Source: Alphaproteobacteria bacterium (lineage in GTDB: Bacteria; Pseudomonadota; Alphaproteobacteria; CACIAM-22H2). From it: a stretch of 64,000 nucleotides of DNA. The notes beneath the pieces were generated by a model. It searched no databases, was not told where the DNA came from, and saw only the letters and a program-made list of their open reading frames with translations. Shown piece by piece: positions 19,165 to 27,412 of the stretch (position 1 is its first letter; each line of letters begins with the position of its first letter). Made by a program: the position numbers and the translations under genes. The stretch is from positions 62,001 through 126,000 of the forward strand of contig WGNX01000005.1 of assembly GCA_016124335.1 (NCBI GenBank), in the 5' to 3' direction.

Positions 19165-19521
19165 GTGGACGGCGATCCGCAGCTTTTCTATCAGGCGCAC
19201 GTTTTCGTCTGCACGAACGAGCGCCCTGCCGGCCACCCGCGGGGCTGCTGCAAGCACAAGGGTTCGGAAGGCCTGCGCGATTACATGAAGGCGCGCGCCA
19301 AGGAACTGGGCCTGCCGGAAACGCGCATCAATTCGGCCGGCTGCCTCGAGCGGTGCGAATTTGGCCCTGCCCTCGTCATCTATCCCGAGGGCGTGTGGTA
19401 TTCGCCCAAGACGCGGGACGATATCGACGAGATCCTCGAGACGCATTTGATGCGGGGCAAGCGCGTGGAACGCCTGATGCTGAAATACGAGGACCGCGCC
19501 CCGCCCAAGCCCAAGGGCTGA
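19165..19521 (+). CDS. Thioredoxin-like [2Fe-2S] ferredoxin
   Basis: A 118-residue protein read from GTG at 19165. It has VCTNERPAGHPRGCC (first Cys pair, residues 15-28) and NSAGCLERCEFGPALVIYP (second Cys pair, about residues 55-59), the pattern of the thioredoxin-fold (2Fe-2S) ferredoxin family. These proteins transfer electrons in pathways that are often unknown. The lysine/proline tail is variable. It is preceded by the DUF6489 gene and followed by mnmE after 13 bp. Confidence 0.85.
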   Translation: MDGDPQLFYQAHVFVCTNERPAGHPRGCCKHKGSEGLRDYMKARAKELGLPETRINSAGCLERCEFGPALVIYPEGVWYSPKTRDDIDEILETHLMRGKRVERLMLKYEDRAPPKPKG

Positions 19522-19534
19522 GCCGGAACGCGCA

Positions 19535-20863
19535 ATGTCCCGCGCGACGATCTTCGCGCCCGCGACTGCCGCCGGAAAAGCCGGTGTCGCGGTCGTGCGC
19601 GTTTCCGGCCCGCGCGCTGGGGCAGCACTGAAAGCGATCGCCGGCCGCGTGCCGCCTGCCCGCCTGGCTGCGCGCGTGCGGCTTCTCGATCCGGCCGGCG
19701 GCGAGCCGATCGACGATGCGCTGGTACTTTGGTTTCCGGGGCCGGGCAGTTTCACCGGCGAGGATGTCGCGGAATTCCATATCCACGGCAGCCGCGCGAC
19801 GCTGGCCGCACTTCTTGAAGCGCTTGGCCGGATGCCTCAATCGCGGCTGGCCGAGCCGGGCGAATTCGCGCGACGCGCATTCGAGGCCGGAAAACTTGAT
19901 CTTTCGCAGGTCGAAGGATTGGCCGACCTGATTGCGGCCGAAACGCATGGCCAGGCCCGGCAGGCGCTGCGCCAGCTTGGCGGTGCACTGGGCCGCGCGG
20001 TGGAAGAGCTGCGCGCGCGCGTGATGCGCTTGCGTGCGCTTGCCGAGGCGGAGATCGATTTTCCCGATGAAGGCGACGTGCCGGGCGGCCTTGGCGCGCA
20101 GCTCGGCAAGCCACTCGGCGAACTTGCCGGCGAGATCGCGAACCTGCTTGCCAGTGCGGCGCGCGGCGAACGGCTGCGCGCCGGCTTCACGGTCGCGATC
20201 CTTGGCGCGCCCAACGCGGGCAAGTCGAGCCTGCTGAACCGGCTTGCGGGCCGCGAGGCGGCCATCGTCTCCGAGACGGCCGGAACCACGCGCGACGTGA
20301 TCGAGGTGCATCTCGATCTTGGCGGCTGGCCGGTGACATTGTGGGATACGGCCGGATTGCGCGAGGGAATTGGCGACGGCGATCCGCATCGCGCGCTCGA
20401 AGCCGAAGGCATGCGTCGTGCGCGCCGCCGGGCGGCGGAAGCCGATCTGCGGCTTGTCGTCGTCGATGCAAGTGCGCCGTCGATCGATGGCGAGCTTGCG
20501 GCGCTCGCGCAAGACGGGATCGTGGTCTTCAACAAGTGCGATCTTGCGCGTGCCGGCGACGGCATGCGCGTTTGCGCGCTGACGGGCGAAGGGTTCGCGG
20601 CGCTGGAAGCCGAGCTTGCGGCGCGCGCTGGCGCTTCACTTGGTGGCGGTGCGGCGGATGCGCCGGTCCTCACGCGTGCGCGGCACCGCGCGGCACTGGA
20701 AGACGTGCGCGGCGCGCTCGAGCGTGCGGCGAAAGCGCGTGCGCCCGAGCTTGTCGCCGAAGAATTGCGCACGGCCGCGCATGCGCTCGGTCGCATCGTC
20801 GGTCGGACGGGCGTTGAAGATCTGCTCGACGTGCTCTTCGCCGAGTTCTGTATCGGAAAATAA
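19535..20863 (+). CDS. mnmE: tRNA uridine-5-carboxymethylaminomethyl(34) synthesis GTPase
   Basis: A 442-residue GTPase that, with MnmG, forms the cmnm5 group on wobble U34 of certain tRNAs. It has an N-terminal folate-binding domain (1-120), a central helical domain, and a G domain with P-loop GAPNAGKS (224-231), TAGTTRD (248-254), DTAGLR (271-276) and NKCD. The C-terminal CIGK supplies the catalytic Cys439. Its partner mnmG follows after the small minus-strand gene. Confidence 0.95.
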   Translation: MSRATIFAPATAAGKAGVAVVRVSGPRAGAALKAIAGRVPPARLAARVRLLDPAGGEPIDDALVLWFPGPGSFTGEDVAEFHIHGSRATLAALLEALGRMPQSRLAEPGEFARRAFEAGKLDLSQVEGLADLIAAETHGQARQALRQLGGALGRAVEELRARVMRLRALAEAEIDFPDEGDVPGGLGAQLGKPLGELAGEIANLLASAARGERLRAGFTVAILGAPNAGKSSLLNRLAGREAAIVSETAGTTRDVIEVHLDLGGWPVTLWDTAGLREGIGDGDPHRALEAEGMRRARRRAAEADLRLVVVDASAPSIDGELAALAQDGIVVFNKCDLARAGDGMRVCALTGEGFAALEAELAARAGASLGGGAADAPVLTRARHRAALEDVRGALERAAKARAPELVAEELRTAAHALGRIVGRTGVEDLLDVLFAEFCIGK

Positions 20864-20871
20864 CGGCGGGC

Positions 20872-21087
20872 TTATTTCGCCATCGCAGGGGCGCGCAGGA
20901 TCTGCTTGCTTTGCAGCTTCATGCGCGTCTTCTGGTTCCACAAGATCAGCCAGCCCGGGCCGGACTCGCGCGAGGCCTTGTCGTACGCCTGGGCCGCCGC
21001 CGCGAATTCGTTGCTGGCAAAAACAGGGGCGCCGGGCGCGTTCTGCGGCAATCCGGCTTTGTAGAATTGCACAAGATAGGTTTCCAT
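20872..21087 (-). CDS. Small hypothetical protein between mnmE and mnmG
   Basis: A 71-residue protein starting METYLVQFYKAGLPQ, with GLPQNAPGAPVFASNEFAAAAQAYDKAS and WLILWNQKTRMKLQSK. The ATG at 21087 has a GGAT-like site; a GTG at 21105 would add six residues. The composition fits a real gene (regular GC in third positions, start with an upstream purine site), but I recognise no domain. It is opposite to its neighbours, and its stop lies 8 bp from the mnmE stop. Confidence 0.5.
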   Translation of the reverse strand: METYLVQFYKAGLPQNAPGAPVFASNEFAAAAQAYDKASRESGPGWLILWNQKTRMKLQSKQILRAPAMAK

Positions 21088-21174
21088 CCCGAGCGATCCG
21101 TTCACGTTGTCGCGAGGGAAAAACGATAATCCCGGTTCTCTAATATGTCTCGGGATAAATCGTTGAAAATAATA

Positions 21175-21193
21175 GCAATTTTAATAAAATTGC
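21175..21193. repeat. AT-rich palindrome upstream of mnmG
   Basis: GCAATTTTA-A-TAAAATTGC has perfect 9-bp arms around one base, in an unusually AT-rich patch (21139-21245) of an otherwise GC-rich window. It lies 55 bp from the first parS-like site. No T-run follows in a way that fits a terminator for a known gene. Confidence 0.55.
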
Positions 21194-21248
21194 AAAATGC
21201 AAATCTTTCGGATTGGCCAAGCATCTGAATTGGATATGAAATTCGGAA

Positions 21249-21264
21249 TGTTTCTCGAGAAACA
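21249..21264. promoter_or_regulatory. Putative variant parS site 1 (ParB-binding palindrome)
   Basis: TGTTTCTCGAGAAACA is a perfect 16-bp palindrome (20 bp perfect when one extends to 21247-21266). Canonical bacterial parS is TGTTTCACGTGAAACA; only the two innermost-but-one bases differ (CTCGAG centre instead of CACGTG). It is 60 bp upstream of mnmG and 2.5 kb from parAB. It is repeated exactly at 23213-23228. Confidence 0.75.
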
Positions 21265-21286
21265 TTGGCCTAGTCGCGGCATCGAA

Positions 21287-21315
21287 TTGACGGAACCTGC
21301 GCAGGTGCCTAGGTT
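21287..21315 (+). promoter_or_regulatory. Predicted promoter of the mnmG-rsmG-parA-parB operon
   Basis: TTGACG (21287-21292) and TAGGTT (21310-21315) lie 17 bp apart. A start 7-8 nt after the -10 would be at about 21322, only a few bases before the mnmG ATG at 21325. No ribosome-binding site is visible before that ATG, so the mRNA may be nearly leaderless. Confidence 0.5.
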
Positions 21316-21324
21316 GCGCTCCGC

Positions 21325-23184
21325 ATGAATCCTGCCCGCGACTTCGATGTGATCGTGATCGGCGGCGGCCACGCCGGCTGCGAGGCCGCGGCAGCGGCCG
21401 CGCGCGCCGGTGCGGCCACGCTGTTGCTGACGCTCGATCCAGCGAAGATCGGCGAGATGAGCTGCAATCCCGCGATCGGCGGGTTGGGCAAAGGCCATCT
21501 TGTCCGCGAGATCGATGCGCTTGATGGCGTGATGGCACGCGCGACGGACAGGGCGGGAATCCAGTTCCGTGTCCTCAATCGTTCGAAGGGGCCGGCGGTC
21601 CGCGGGCCGCGCGCCCAGGCCGACCGCAAGCTCTATCGGCAGGCTGTGCAGCAGCTATTGGCCGAACAGCCGGGCCTGACGGTCCGGGCCGGGGAGGCGG
21701 CGGATCTTGAGATCGGCGCGGATGGGCGCGTCGCCGCGGTGGTGACGGCCGACGGCGCGCGGATCTCGTGCGGCACCGTCGTGCTGACGACCGGCACGTT
21801 CCTGCGTGGCGTCATCCATATCGGCCTTGAGACGACGCCGGCCGGCCGGGTCGGGGAAAGGCCCTCGCTTGCCCTGTCGGCCGCGCTGGCTCGGCTGGGT
21901 TTTGCGTTGGGGCGGCTCAAGACGGGGACGCCGCCGCGCCTCGACGGCCGCACCATCGACTGGTCAGGGCTGGAAATGCAGGCGGCCGACGATCCGCCCG
22001 AGCCCTTCTCCACCCTGACCGCGCGCATCGACGTGCCGCAGATCGCCTGCGGCATCACGTACACCTCGCCCGAAACACACGCGCTGATCAGGGCCAACCT
22101 CGATCGTGCGCCGATGTACTCGGGCCAGATCGAGGGCGTCGGGCCCCGCTATTGCCCGTCGATCGAGGACAAAGTCGTGCGCTTTGCCTCGCGCGAGCGC
22201 CATCAGATCTTCCTCGAACCCGAGGGGCTCGACGACGATACGGTTTATCCAAACGGCATCTCGACATCCCTTCCGGTCGACGTTCAGCAGGGAATTCTCA
22301 AGACGATAGAAGGACTTGAGAATGCCACGATGCTGCGGCCGGGCTATGCGATCGAGTACGATTTCATCGATCCGCGCGCGCTGAAGCCGACGCTCGAAAC
22401 GCTGCGCCAGCCGGGCCTGTTTCTAGCCGGGCAGATCAACGGCACGACCGGCTACGAGGAAGCCGCCGCGCAGGGCCTGATCGCCGGGCTCAACGCGGCC
22501 CTTTCGCTGGGCGGCAGCGCGCCGTTCGTGCTGGACCGGGCGGATGCATATATCGGCGTGATGATCGACGACCTGATCACGCTGGGCACGCGCGAGCCCT
22601 ATCGGATGTTCACTAGTCGCGCCGAATACCGGCTGACGCTGCGGGCCGACAATGCCGACCAGCGCCTGACCGATCGCGGCATCGCCGCAGGCTGCGTGGG
22701 CAGCGTCCGACGGGCGGCCTGGGACGAGAAAAAGCGCCTGCTGGCCGAAGGCCGTGCGCTGGTCGAGCGGCTGCGGGAATCGCCGGCACGTCTTTCCAGG
22801 CGCGGTTTTGCGGTCAATCAGGACGGCGTGATGCGTTCGCCGCCCGATCTACTGACGCTGCCCGGCGTGGATTGGCCGCGTCTTGCGGCCGCCTGGCCAG
22901 AGCTGGGCGCCCTTCGCGCCGACGTCGCGTTGCAGGTAGAAGCCGACGCGCTTTATCGCGGCTATCTTGGCCGTCAGGACGCCGATATCCGCGAGTTCCG
23001 CCGTGAGGAAAGCCTGCTCCTGCCCGCCGATCTCGATTATTCGGGTCTGACGGCCCTGTCGAACGAGATGCGCCAGAAGCTTGCGGCCGTCCGGCCGGCG
23101 ACCCTCGGCCAGGCGGCGCGCATTTCCGGCGTCACGCCGGCCGCCCTGACGATCCTGCTGCGCCACGCGCGGCGTGCCGCTTGA
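21325..23184 (+). CDS. mnmG: tRNA uridine-5-carboxymethylaminomethyl(34) synthesis enzyme, FAD subunit
   Basis: A 619-residue FAD/NADH-dependent partner of MnmE. It has the FAD dinucleotide-binding motif [15 protein letters not shown] (residues 8-22), [15 protein letters not shown] (about 47-61), the family signature near [12 protein letters not shown] (about 272) and the [12 protein letters not shown] segment (about 430). C-terminal helices bind tRNA and MnmE. The stop overlaps the rsmG TTG start, so four genes from here to parB form one coupled operon. Confidence 0.96.
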   Translation: MNPARDFDVIVIGGGHAGCEAAAAAARAGAATLLLTLDPAKIGEMSCNPAIGGLGKGHLVREIDALDGVMARATDRAGIQFRVLNRSKGPAVRGPRAQADRKLYRQAVQQLLAEQPGLTVRAGEAADLEIGADGRVAAVVTADGARISCGTVVLTTGTFLRGVIHIGLETTPAGRVGERPSLALSAALARLGFALGRLKTGTPPRLDGRTIDWSGLEMQAADDPPEPFSTLTARIDVPQIACGITYTSPETHALIRANLDRAPMYSGQIEGVGPRYCPSIEDKVVRFASRERHQIFLEPEGLDDDTVYPNGISTSLPVDVQQGILKTIEGLENATMLRPGYAIEYDFIDPRALKPTLETLRQPGLFLAGQINGTTGYEEAAAQGLIAGLNAALSLGGSAPFVLDRADAYIGVMIDDLITLGTREPYRMFTSRAEYRLTLRADNADQRLTDRGIAAGCVGSVRRAAWDEKKRLLAEGRALVERLRESPARLSRRGFAVNQDGVMRSPPDLLTLPGVDWPRLAAAWPELGALRADVALQVEADALYRGYLGRQDADIREFRREESLLLPADLDYSGLTALSNEMRQKLAAVRPATLGQAARISGVTPAALTILLRHARRAA

Positions 23185-23789
23185 ACGCCGCCGGGTTCGC
23201 CGAAAAAACCGGTGTTTCTCGAGAAACAATCGAGAAACTGACAATTTATCAACGCCTTCTCGAAAAATGGCAGGCGAAGATCAACCTCGTCTCGGCGACG
23301 ACGCTGCCGGAGACCTGGCTGCGCCATTTCTATGATTCCTGGCAGGTGCTGCCGGCGCTTGGCGATGCGCAGTCGGTCGCCGACCTCGGCGCCGGTGCCG
23401 GCTTCCCGGGCCTCGTCATTGCCATCTGTGCACCGGAAAAGACGGTTCACCTTGTCGAGTCGGACTCGCGCAAATGCGCGTTCCAGATCGAAGTCGCCCG
23501 CGAAACCGGTGCGAAGGTCCAGATCCACAACATCCGCGCCGAACGGCTCGCCGGCGAACTGCACGTCGATGCGGTGACCTCGCGCGCCCTTGCACCGCTG
23601 GATAAACTGCTCGATCTGGCCGTGCCGCTGCTGAAGCCGGGCGGGTTATGCACGTTTCTCAAGGGGGCGACGTACAAAGCCGAATTGACCGCCGCGGAAA
23701 GCACGTGGCATATGCGCGTGGACGTGGCCGCCTCGCTCACCGAGCCTGATGCGGCGCTGCTCACGCTCCGGGAAATCACGCGCAAGTGA
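23181..23789 (+). CDS. rsmG: 16S rRNA (guanine-527-N7) methyltransferase
   Basis: A 202-residue SAM methyltransferase that modifies G527 of 16S rRNA. It starts with TTG overlapping the mnmG stop. It shows [20 protein letters not shown] (residues 12-31), the SAM motif [10 protein letters not shown] (about 69-78) and TSRALAPL (about 133). The codons for VSRET encode the second parS-like site, as in other bacteria where this stretch of rsmG holds a canonical parS. It overlaps parA by 4 bp. Confidence 0.95.
   Translation: MNAAGFAEKTGVSRETIEKLTIYQRLLEKWQAKINLVSATTLPETWLRHFYDSWQVLPALGDAQSVADLGAGAGFPGLVIAICAPEKTVHLVESDSRKCAFQIEVARETGAKVQIHNIRAERLAGELHVDAVTSRALAPLDKLLDLAVPLLKPGGLCTFLKGATYKAELTAAESTWHMRVDVAASLTEPDAALLTLREITRK
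23213..23228. promoter_or_regulatory. Putative variant parS site 2, inside rsmG
   Basis: TGTTTCTCGAGAAACA, identical to the site at 21249-21264, spells codons for Val-Ser-Arg-Glu-Thr of RsmG. A further half-site, CGAGAAAC, follows at 23231-23238. Placement within rsmG just upstream of parAB matches known parS positions in other bacteria, although the central bases differ. Confidence 0.78.
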
Positions 23790-24601
23790 CTGATTTAACA
23801 GCAAAAATGCCGCGCATCCTGGCGATCGCCAACCAGAAGGGCGGCGTCGGCAAGACGACGACCGCCATCAACCTTGCAACGGCGCTCGCCGCCGTCGGCA
23901 AGAAGGTCCTTGTCGTCGATCTTGATCCGCAGGGCAACGCGTCGACCGGTTTCGGCATCACCGCCGAACAGCGCGAGGTGGGTTCTTACGACGTGCTGAT
24001 CGGCAACGCGACGTCCGCCGAAGCCATCGTCGGTTCGATGATCCCTGGTCTTTGCGTGATGCCGGCGACGCCCGATCTTGCCGGCGCCGAGCTGGAACTC
24101 GTCGATCTCGAGCGGCGCGAATACCGGCTCGCCGATGCGCTGGTCGAAGCCGTGCGGCAGATGGATCTCGATTTCGTGATGATCGATGCACCCCCGTCGC
24201 TGGGTCTTCTCACGCTGAATGCGCTTGTCGCAGCCGATGCGTTGCTGGTGCCGTTGCAGTGCGAGTTCTTCGCGCTCGAAGGGCTCTCCAACCTGATGCG
24301 CACGCTCGACCGCGTGCGCGAGCGTTTCAACCCGAGGTTGACCCTGCAGGGCGTCGTGCTGACGATGTTCGACAAGCGCAACAACCTGTCCGAGGCGGTC
24401 GCCGCCGACGTGCGCCAGCATCTGGGCGATGTCGTTTATGAAACCGCCATCCCGCGCAACGTGCGCATTTCCGAAGCGCCCTCGCACGGCAAGCCCGTGC
24501 TGCTCTACGACCTTCGCTGCCCGGGTTCGCAGGCCTACGTGATGCTGGCAAGCGAACTGCTGAAGCGCGAGGGCGCGCGCGTCGAGGAGCACGCGGCATG
24601 A
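23786..24601 (+). CDS. parA: Chromosome-partitioning ATPase ParA
   Basis: A 271-residue deviant-Walker ATPase that positions ParB-parS complexes on the nucleoid. It has IANQKGGVGKTTTAINLA (signature Lys and Walker A, residues 14-31), VVDLDPQGNAS (about 43) and DAPPSLGLLTLNAL (about 135). The GTG start at 23786 overlaps the rsmG stop; an ATG at 23807 (MPRILAIANQKGG) is an alternative. It is followed by parB with an ATGA overlap. Confidence 0.95.
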   Translation: MTDLTAKMPRILAIANQKGGVGKTTTAINLATALAAVGKKVLVVDLDPQGNASTGFGITAEQREVGSYDVLIGNATSAEAIVGSMIPGLCVMPATPDLAGAELELVDLERREYRLADALVEAVRQMDLDFVMIDAPPSLGLLTLNALVAADALLVPLQCEFFALEGLSNLMRTLDRVRERFNPRLTLQGVVLTMFDKRNNLSEAVAADVRQHLGDVVYETAIPRNVRISEAPSHGKPVLLYDLRCPGSQAYVMLASELLKREGARVEEHAA

Positions 24602-25494
24602 CGCCGGCCGACGGAAAGAAGGGTCTGGGCCGCGGCCTGTCCTCGCTGCTGGGCGCGCCGGTCGCGGGCCAGCCGGGCACGGCCGATGGCCCGCGCGGTG
24701 CACGCAACCTGCCGGTGGGCAAGATCCATCCCGGCCGTTTCCAGCCGCGGCGCGACTTCGACCAGGCGGCGCTGGCCGAGCTTGCGCAGTCGATCAGGAC
24801 GCAAGGCGTGCTCGCCCCCATCCTCGTGCGCCGCGACCCCAAGGATCCGGCAAGCTACGAACTGATTGCGGGCGAACGGCGCTGGCGTGCCGCACAGCTT
24901 GCGCAGCTCCACGAAATTCCAGCGGTCGTCAAAGACCTTTCCGATCGCGAGGCGCTTGAAGCCGCCCTTGTCGAGAACCTGCAGCGGCGCGATCTCAACG
25001 CGATCGAAGAGGCGCTCGGCTACCGGCGCCTGATGGACGAGATGGATTTCACGCAAGAGCGCGTGGCCGAATCGGTCGGCAAAAGCCGTCCGCATGTCGC
25101 CAACACGCTGCGCCTGCTTGACCTGCCGGCGAGCGCGCAGAAGCTTCTGTCGGAAGGAAAGATCACGGCCGCGCATGCGCGCGTGGCGCTGGCCGCAAAG
25201 GACCCGGCCCTTTTTGCCGAAATCGTCGCGCGCGAAGGGCTGAGCGTGCGCGAGGCCGAAGCGCGCCTGAAGGCCGCAGCCGATCCGGCGACGAAGAAGA
25301 AAAAGCTGAAGCCGGGGAACCCCGCCGCGCGCGATGCCGATACGCGCGCGATCGAGCGCAGGTTGACCGAAGCGCTGGGCCTTCGCGTGGAATTGAAGCC
25401 GCGCAAGGGCGGATCGGGCGAGCTGGTCCTGCACTATTCCTCGCTCGACCAGTTCGACGACGTGCTCACCCGGCTCGAGCGCGATCCGGGCTGA
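24598..25494 (+). CDS. parB: Chromosome-partitioning protein ParB
   Basis: A 298-residue CTP-dependent DNA clamp that loads at parS. GRGLSSLLG (residues 11-19) is the ParA-stimulating motif. The CTP-binding motifs are AGERRWRAA (91-99) and ENLQRRDLN (126-134). The HTH is at about 150-195, with KSRPHVANTLRLLDLP, and a leucine-rich C-terminal dimerisation domain ends the protein. By eye alignment, its residues at the positions that set parS specificity in Caulobacter ParB are R164, T170, D175 and A192, where the canonical protein has Arg, Thr, Ala and Gly. This may go with the altered parS centre. Confidence 0.95.
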   Translation: MTPADGKKGLGRGLSSLLGAPVAGQPGTADGPRGARNLPVGKIHPGRFQPRRDFDQAALAELAQSIRTQGVLAPILVRRDPKDPASYELIAGERRWRAAQLAQLHEIPAVVKDLSDREALEAALVENLQRRDLNAIEEALGYRRLMDEMDFTQERVAESVGKSRPHVANTLRLLDLPASAQKLLSEGKITAAHARVALAAKDPALFAEIVAREGLSVREAEARLKAAADPATKKKKLKPGNPAARDADTRAIERRLTEALGLRVELKPRKGGSGELVLHYSSLDQFDDVLTRLERDPG

Positions 25495-25497
25495 ATT

Positions 25498-26448
25498 TCA
25501 GGCGAGCAGGCCGTCGATCTCGGCGCGCGAAAGACGCAGCACGGTCGCCTCGCCGTTGATCGCGCGGCTCCAGATCCACCCCAGGACGCCAAGACGCGAT
25601 TCAAGCGAATTGTGCAGCCGGTAGGTGGCGCTGCCTGCCGCGAAGGGCTGGCTTTCCGCCGCCAGCAGGAACATCGCGACTGCCACGACCGGCAACGCGC
25701 CGACGAGCCGGCGCATCATCGGGCGCGGCAGGCGCCCGAACGGCAATGCGACAAGCGCGCCGAGATTCGCGACGATCGCGATAAGCGACAATGTCATCGA
25801 CATCGGCGGCAGGAAGACGGCTGCCGTGGCGCTGCGCAGCGTCCCGTCGCCGGCATCGCGCGCGCGCGCGACCATTTCGGCCATCGCCGGATCGATCGGC
25901 AATCCGGCGCGCACGGCATCCTGACCGCGCCGGATCCATTCGCGCATCGCCACGACTTCCGGTTTGTCGCCTGTCAGGCGTGCGGCAAGGTTGACCAGTG
26001 CCAGACGCTGCGGATCGGCGATCGCACCGTCGACGCCGCGCAGATCGGTATCTTCGATCAACCCGGAAAATACCGCCTCGCGATAAAGGATCAGGTCGAA
26101 CGCATCGTACTGGATCTCGACCGGCACGCGATCAAGGACCGTGTCATAGATATGCGTCAGCGCAGCATAGATGCCCGCCCAGGCACCCAAGAACAGCAGG
26201 GCCACGCCCCACCCCAGTTTCGGCCACAGGCGCCTTGCGGCGGCGCGGGCGGCGGCAAGCACAAGGCCGAACGCGCCGGTGAGCTTGCCCAGCGTGGCGA
26301 GGGATTCGATCCGGTCCCGGTCGACCTGTTCGGCCGCGACGGTGGAAACGAGGCGCAGGTTGAAGGCGATTTCGGCCGCAACGTATAGAACCAGCGTGAC
26401 CGCAAGGAGCAGTCGGGCACGCTTTAACACGTTGCGGTTGGGGGGCAT
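25498..26448 (-). CDS. Multi-pass membrane protein of unknown function
   Basis: A 316-residue protein with about five hydrophobic segments: near residues 10-30, 50-66, 76-95, 213-235 and 244-263. A soluble, probably periplasmic loop (about 100-210) lies between the third and fourth. I recognise no motif. I start at the ATG at 26448, since the first helix follows closely; the 52 codons before it are arginine/serine-rich. It is convergent with parB (3 bp apart) and divergent from the proline-rich hypothetical gene. Confidence 0.7.
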   Translation of the reverse strand: MPPNRNVLKRARLLLAVTLVLYVAAEIAFNLRLVSTVAAEQVDRDRIESLATLGKLTGAFGLVLAAARAAARRLWPKLGWGVALLFLGAWAGIYAALTHIYDTVLDRVPVEIQYDAFDLILYREAVFSGLIEDTDLRGVDGAIADPQRLALVNLAARLTGDKPEVVAMREWIRRGQDAVRAGLPIDPAMAEMVARARDAGDGTLRSATAAVFLPPMSMTLSLIAIVANLGALVALPFGRLPRPMMRRLVGALPVVAVAMFLLAAESQPFAAGSATYRLHNSLESRLGVLGWIWSRAINGEATVLRLSRAEIDGLLA

Positions 26449-26698
26449 TGCGGATCGACCTGATGCTCCGCGACTTCTCGCAGCCGGGCTATCCGCCGAC
26501 AAGTCGACCCGTGTAACAGCGCGCAACAGGCCGGCATCAAGGGACACCGAACCCGGCAGAAGCTGCCGGACGGGGCGGGAAACTGCCGGGTCGCGATACC
26601 GCAAACCGACAGAATTGGTTTAATAACAATATCTTACGAATTGGCGCAGGCTTTGCGAAGTCAAACACGAACAGGCCAACCGAACGCCGGAGTCTCCA

Positions 26699-27361
26699 AT
26701 GTCGCAATCCGCCGCCGCCGATCTGCCCGCCCACAAGGGTCTCTTCAACCTGAGCAGCCCGCCGCCCCCGCCTGCCCAGGCCGCGCCAGAACCCGCCCGC
26801 ACGGCGCAAATCTTCGACGGAAAACGGATCGAACCGCGCCTCGTGACTCTCCATTCGGCCGTTTCGCCCGCACCCTCGCCCGCACCCGCCGCGGTTCCAG
26901 CCCCTGTTGCCAAGCCGGCCGCCCGCCCGCAGCTTGCCGTCGCTTCGACCAACCTTGCCCCGCGCGGTGCTGCCCCCGCCGGTGGCAACGCCCAGGTCCA
27001 GCCGAAGCCGCAGGCCGTCGCGCGCAAGCCGGTGGAATCCGGCGAGCCGATCAGCCGCGGCCGCTTCCTGAAGACGATCGAGCATCTCGCCAAGACCGAA
27101 GAGGCGAAGGCGGCCGCCGACATCGTCACGCGCGTGCGTGCGCGCGAGGTCGAGCAGGCCGTCCAGCATGCCGCCCGCGCCCGCGCCCGCTATCTCGCCT
27201 GCGTCGTCGATCTGGGCGCCAACCGCGCGCCGGTCGGCCGCGCCAATGTCGCTGAACTTGCCGAGCTTCGCCTCGCGCACGAAGAACTTTCCAAGGGGAT
27301 CGACGCGCTGACCGACGCGATCCGCGAAGGCCTGATCGACATCGTCGGCGTGGGCGAATAA
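26699..27361 (+). CDS. Proline/alanine-rich hypothetical protein with a helical C-terminus
   Basis: A 220-residue protein. Residues 1-115 are disordered and rich in Pro, Ala and Val. Residues 118-220 look helical and charged (RFLKTIEHLAKTEEAKAAADIVTRVRAREVEQA, then a conserved-looking YLACVVDLG and ELAELRLAHEELSKGIDALTDAIREGLIDIVGVGE). A GGAG site precedes the ATG. It has no recognised domain or signal peptide. The tail could be an interaction module. Confidence 0.65.
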   Translation: MSQSAAADLPAHKGLFNLSSPPPPPAQAAPEPARTAQIFDGKRIEPRLVTLHSAVSPAPSPAPAAVPAPVAKPAARPQLAVASTNLAPRGAAPAGGNAQVQPKPQAVARKPVESGEPISRGRFLKTIEHLAKTEEAKAAADIVTRVRAREVEQAVQHAARARARYLACVVDLGANRAPVGRANVAELAELRLAHEELSKGIDALTDAIREGLIDIVGVGE

Positions 27362-27412
27362 CGCGCGCGCCCTTCTTTTCCCGGCGCGAATACGTCGTAG
27401 TATTGTCGCGCC

